Below are positions 34,220 to 36,286 of a stretch of DNA of 36,286 bases, piece after piece. The notes under the pieces are model-generated. The model was not told where the DNA came from. It ran no database searches and saw only the letters and a list, made by a program, of their open reading frames with translations. Source of the stretch: Verrucomicrobiaceae bacterium (GTDB lineage: Bacteria; Verrucomicrobiota; Verrucomicrobiia; Verrucomicrobiales; Akkermansiaceae); assembly GCA_027487355.1 (NCBI GenBank), contig JAIYDT010000427.1, forward strand, positions 1 through 36,286, read 5' to 3'. Position 1 is the stretch's first letter, and the number at the start of each line of letters is the position of its first letter. The position numbers and the translations under genes were made by a program.

Positions 34220-35254
34220 CTACGGCTCCAGGATGACTTTCATGAAGCTGCTGCCGTCTTTGGCGCTGAGGGTTTGGAACCATTGGGCGCCTTCGGATAG
34301 TGGGGCGACGGCGCTGATCATTGGCTCCACGCGGATGATGCCGCGTTCGATGAGGTCGAGGCAGAGCGGATACTCGCCGGCGGAGGCGCAGGTGCCGTGA
34401 AGGTTGAGCTCGCGGGTGACGACGGCTTGCAGAGGAAAGTCCGCCTTGGGCGCAAGGTTTCCCACCAGCACGGCCGAGCCGCCTCGACGGAGGAGGTTGA
34501 GGGCCAGGTTCAGGGTGGCTCCGATGCCGACGACTTCGAAGGCCGCATCCGCCCCGACCCCATCGGTGAGGCGGAGGGTTTCCTGCACGGCATCGGTGCT
34601 GCCGGAGTGGATGGTGTCGGTGGCACCGAGTTCGCGGGCGAGGGCGAGGCGGTTCTCGGCGAGATCGATGGCGATGATCCGTTTCACGCCCGCCCATTTC
34701 AGGGCCTGGATGACAAAGAGTCCGATCATCCCGCTGCCGATGACCGCGACGGTGTCATTCGCTCCGAGTTTCACCCGACCGACCGCGTGGATGGCGATGG
34801 AAACCGGTTCGACCATCGCGGCCTGCACGAAGGAAAGTGAAGGCGGCAGGGCGTAAAGAATCCGGGTCGGCAGGACCACGTATTCCGCGAAGGCTCCGTG
34901 CTGGCGATACTCCGGAGGTGCCACCCCGACGACGCGGCGGTTGCCGCAAAGATTCACCTGTCCGGCCCGGCAGCTATCGCATTCTCCACAGAAGATCGTG
35001 GAGTCGAAGGTCACGCGGTCGCCGACCTTCCATCCAGTGATGCCTTCCCCGAGAGCGGCGATTTCCCCGGAGGCTTCGTGGCCCATGATGAGGGGTGGGA
35101 GGCGTCGGCCGGTGGAGCCATCCCAGCCATGGATGTCACTGCCACAAATGCCGCAGGCGCGGATGCGGACGAGGACTTCTCCGCTGGCTGGAACAGGAGT
35201 CGGGAAGTCGGTGTATTCCAGGCAGGAGGGTGCGTTGAGGAGGAGGGCTTTCAC
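34220..35254 (-). CDS. Zinc-dependent medium-chain dehydrogenase, polyol/sugar-acid type
   Basis: The 344-residue MDR-family enzyme has catalytic-zinc residues Cys37 in 'CGICGSDIH' and His59-Glu60 in 'MGHEASGEI', structural-zinc cysteines 89, 92, 95 and 103 ('CGECDSCRAGQVNLC'), and an NAD-binding 'VIGSGMIGLFVIQ' near residues 170-182. Family relatives include L-idonate 5-dehydrogenase, L-threonine 3-dehydrogenase and sorbitol dehydrogenase. With the downstream SDR and ACS-type transporter, an idonate/galactonate-like route (5-dehydrogenase then 5-keto reductase) is the best inference. The start is GTG (35252-35254), preceded by a pyrimidine-rich 'gctcctcc'. It is first in the operon and divergent from the gene at 35376. 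Confidence 0.9.
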   Translation of the reverse strand: MKALLLNAPSCLEYTDFPTPVPASGEVLVRIRACGICGSDIHGWDGSTGRRLPPLIMGHEASGEIAALGEGITGWKVGDRVTFDSTIFCGECDSCRAGQVNLCGNRRVVGVAPPEYRQHGAFAEYVVLPTRILYALPPSLSFVQAAMVEPVSIAIHAVGRVKLGANDTVAVIGSGMIGLFVIQALKWAGVKRIIAIDLAENRLALARELGATDTIHSGSTDAVQETLRLTDGVGADAAFEVVGIGATLNLALNLLRRGGSAVLVGNLAPKADFPLQAVVTRELNLHGTCASAGEYPLCLDLIERGIIRVEPMISAVAPLSEGAQWFQTLSAKDGSSFMKVILEP

Positions 35255-35375
35255 GGAGGAGCATTGAATTGCCTAAAGTCGGGCAGGTGTCACGCATCGA
35301 TGAGTTTCCGCCGCAATCCGGATCGGCACTTGATTTGTCTTGCCCTGGCAAGGAGCCGACTGGTTCGATTGGATC

Positions 35376-36286
35376 ATGGAAAGCAGTGCGAGTCCCTCCT
35401 ATCAGGCCGGTTATGAATTGGGGAAGACGGTCGCGCCGCTGATTCTGGCAGTCATTCTTCTGGTGGTCGTTGGATTCTTCATCTTCTCCATCATCAAGGC
35501 CTGCAAGCGCAAGTCGGCTGGCTGGATCATCAGTTCGGTCATCAGCGGAGTGCTGGCCATCGTCGGGATCCTTGGCGGTCTCGGCCTGGCGGTGGGCAGG
35601 ATCGTGGAAAAGCAGGCGATCGCCGCGAACGGTGGAGGAAAGTCCACGCTGGTCACCGGAAAGTCCGGCACCTTCACCATCGAGATGCCTTCCAACTGGG
35701 GCGAGTTGCCCCAGCTCATCAAGGAATCGGATGCCCAGCTCGCTGTCGGCAATGGGAGGCGCGAGCTTTATACGATCGTCCTCGAGGAATCGAAGCAGGA
35801 CATCGAGAGCGATCTTGAGGGCTATGACAACCTCGTCCTGACGAACATGAAGGCGAAGATGAGCGGCGCGGAGCTGTCCGAGGTGACGATCCGGACCCTC
35901 AATGGACTTCCCGCGAGGCAGCATCGTCTCGAGGGCTCCTTTGACAGGATCGGCATTGTTTATCACATCGCAACGGTCGAGTCGCCGGACGCGTTCTATC
36001 AGGTGCTCACCTGGACCCTGCGCTCGAAGGAGCCGACTGCGAAGCCGATTTTGGAAGAGGTCATCAACAGCTTCAAGGTGCTCCCTTCCAGCGAGACGGT
36101 GTCTTCTGGTAAATCCACTCCGGGCAGCGCCCAAACTGCACAAAGCACCGAGACCCGCCTTCGCAAGGTGACCGCGAAACTTCTCGATCTCGATCCTTCC
36201 GTGATCAAGCTGGAGTCCACCCTTGAAAAGGATCTCGGGGCCGACGATTTCGATATCGTGGAGTTGGTGATGGCGGTTGACGAGGA
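35376..36286 (+). CDS. Membrane protein ending in an acyl-carrier-like domain (truncated by window end)
   Basis: The frame is open from the ATG at 35376 to the window edge, giving 303 visible residues. Two hydrophobic helices lie at about residues 17-42 and 48-74. A soluble domain follows (~90-240), starting 'GTFTIEMPSNWGELPQL', with the look of PsbP/DUF1795-type domains, then a polar linker. From about residue 259 an acyl-carrier-protein-like domain begins: 'VTAKLLDLDPSVIKLESTLEKDLGADDFDIVELVMAVDE'. It matches the ACP helix-II pattern except that the phosphopantetheine Ser of 'GADSLD' is Asp291 ('GADDFD'). A carrier function through phosphopantetheine is therefore unlikely. The remaining C-terminus is unseen. 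It is divergent from the dehydrogenase gene. Confidence 0.8.
   Translation, partial: MESSASPSYQAGYELGKTVAPLILAVILLVVVGFFIFSIIKACKRKSAGWIISSVISGVLAIVGILGGLGLAVGRIVEKQAIAANGGGKSTLVTGKSGTFTIEMPSNWGELPQLIKESDAQLAVGNGRRELYTIVLEESKQDIESDLEGYDNLVLTNMKAKMSGAELSEVTIRTLNGLPARQHRLEGSFDRIGIVYHIATVESPDAFYQVLTWTLRSKEPTAKPILEEVINSFKVLPSSETVSSGKSTPGSAQTAQSTETRLRKVTAKLLDLDPSVIKLESTLEKDLGADDFDIVELVMAVDE

Noticed and set aside
35339-35352. CTTGCC-CT-GGCAAG inverted repeat 24 bases before the gene at 35376
   Set aside because: The 6-base arms are short, and such a match is not rare. A regulator site is possible but not supportable.

Overview
The window is a high-GC chromosomal segment that most resembles a Verrucomicrobiota genome (Verrucomicrobiaceae/Luteolibacter-like). 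This is inferred, because no 16S rRNA or other marker is present. The grounds are an HprK-HPr-EI set without EII components, large secreted glycoside hydrolases carrying Ca-binding DxDxDG repeats and a C-terminal 'YQLQ(S/T)S..L..W' / 'RFYR' module, GH10 and esterase genes, intergenic heptad repeats, and start codons preceded by pyrimidine-rich tracts instead of Shine-Dalgarno sequences. No tRNA, rRNA, CRISPR array, transposase or phage gene was seen.

Layout. 24-3988 (minus): small membrane protein, ptsI, ptsH and hprK, a regulatory-type phosphotransfer chain. 4058-4635 (minus): VapC/AbrB toxin-antitoxin pair. 4738-5196 (plus): EVE-domain protein. 5261-8537 (minus): sodium/solute symporter, 64-residue membrane protein and galactokinase, a compact sugar import and phosphorylation operon, with a SIMPL-domain protein upstream (8604-9404). 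9478-12933 (minus): LptF/G-type permease, SulP anion transporter and a small anchored protein. 13149-13772 (plus): Tat-exported M15-type DUF882 peptidase. 13811-14845 (minus): LacI regulator, divergent from a tandem of giant secreted alpha-glucan enzymes (15083-23365 and 23390-27079).

27080-28952 is an AT-richer island: a palindrome-rich spacer followed by three unrecognised small membrane-anchored proteins. 29031-31123 (minus): secreted esterase and GH10 xylanase. 31272-31903 (minus): second toxin-antitoxin pair. 32078-35254 (minus): zinc dehydrogenase, SDR and ACS-type MFS transporter, a likely sugar-acid (idonate/galactonate-like) operon. 35376 to the end (plus): a truncated membrane protein ending in an acyl-carrier-like domain without the phosphopantetheine serine.

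As a whole this is a carbohydrate-acquisition neighbourhood: extracellular alpha-glucan and xylan depolymerisation, sugar uptake and phosphorylation, sugar-acid oxidation, and an HPr-kinase signalling chain. The strongest candidate for something unusual is the 2760-residue secreted protein. It carries a complete GH13 active site near its N-terminus and a separate GH57-like active site some 1,600 residues later, joined by calcium-binding repeats. Other points of interest are the serine-less acyl-carrier-like tail at the window edge, a two-hairpin repeat element at two loci with a compensated base-pair change, heptad-phased repeats between genes, and a perfect 22-bp palindrome.
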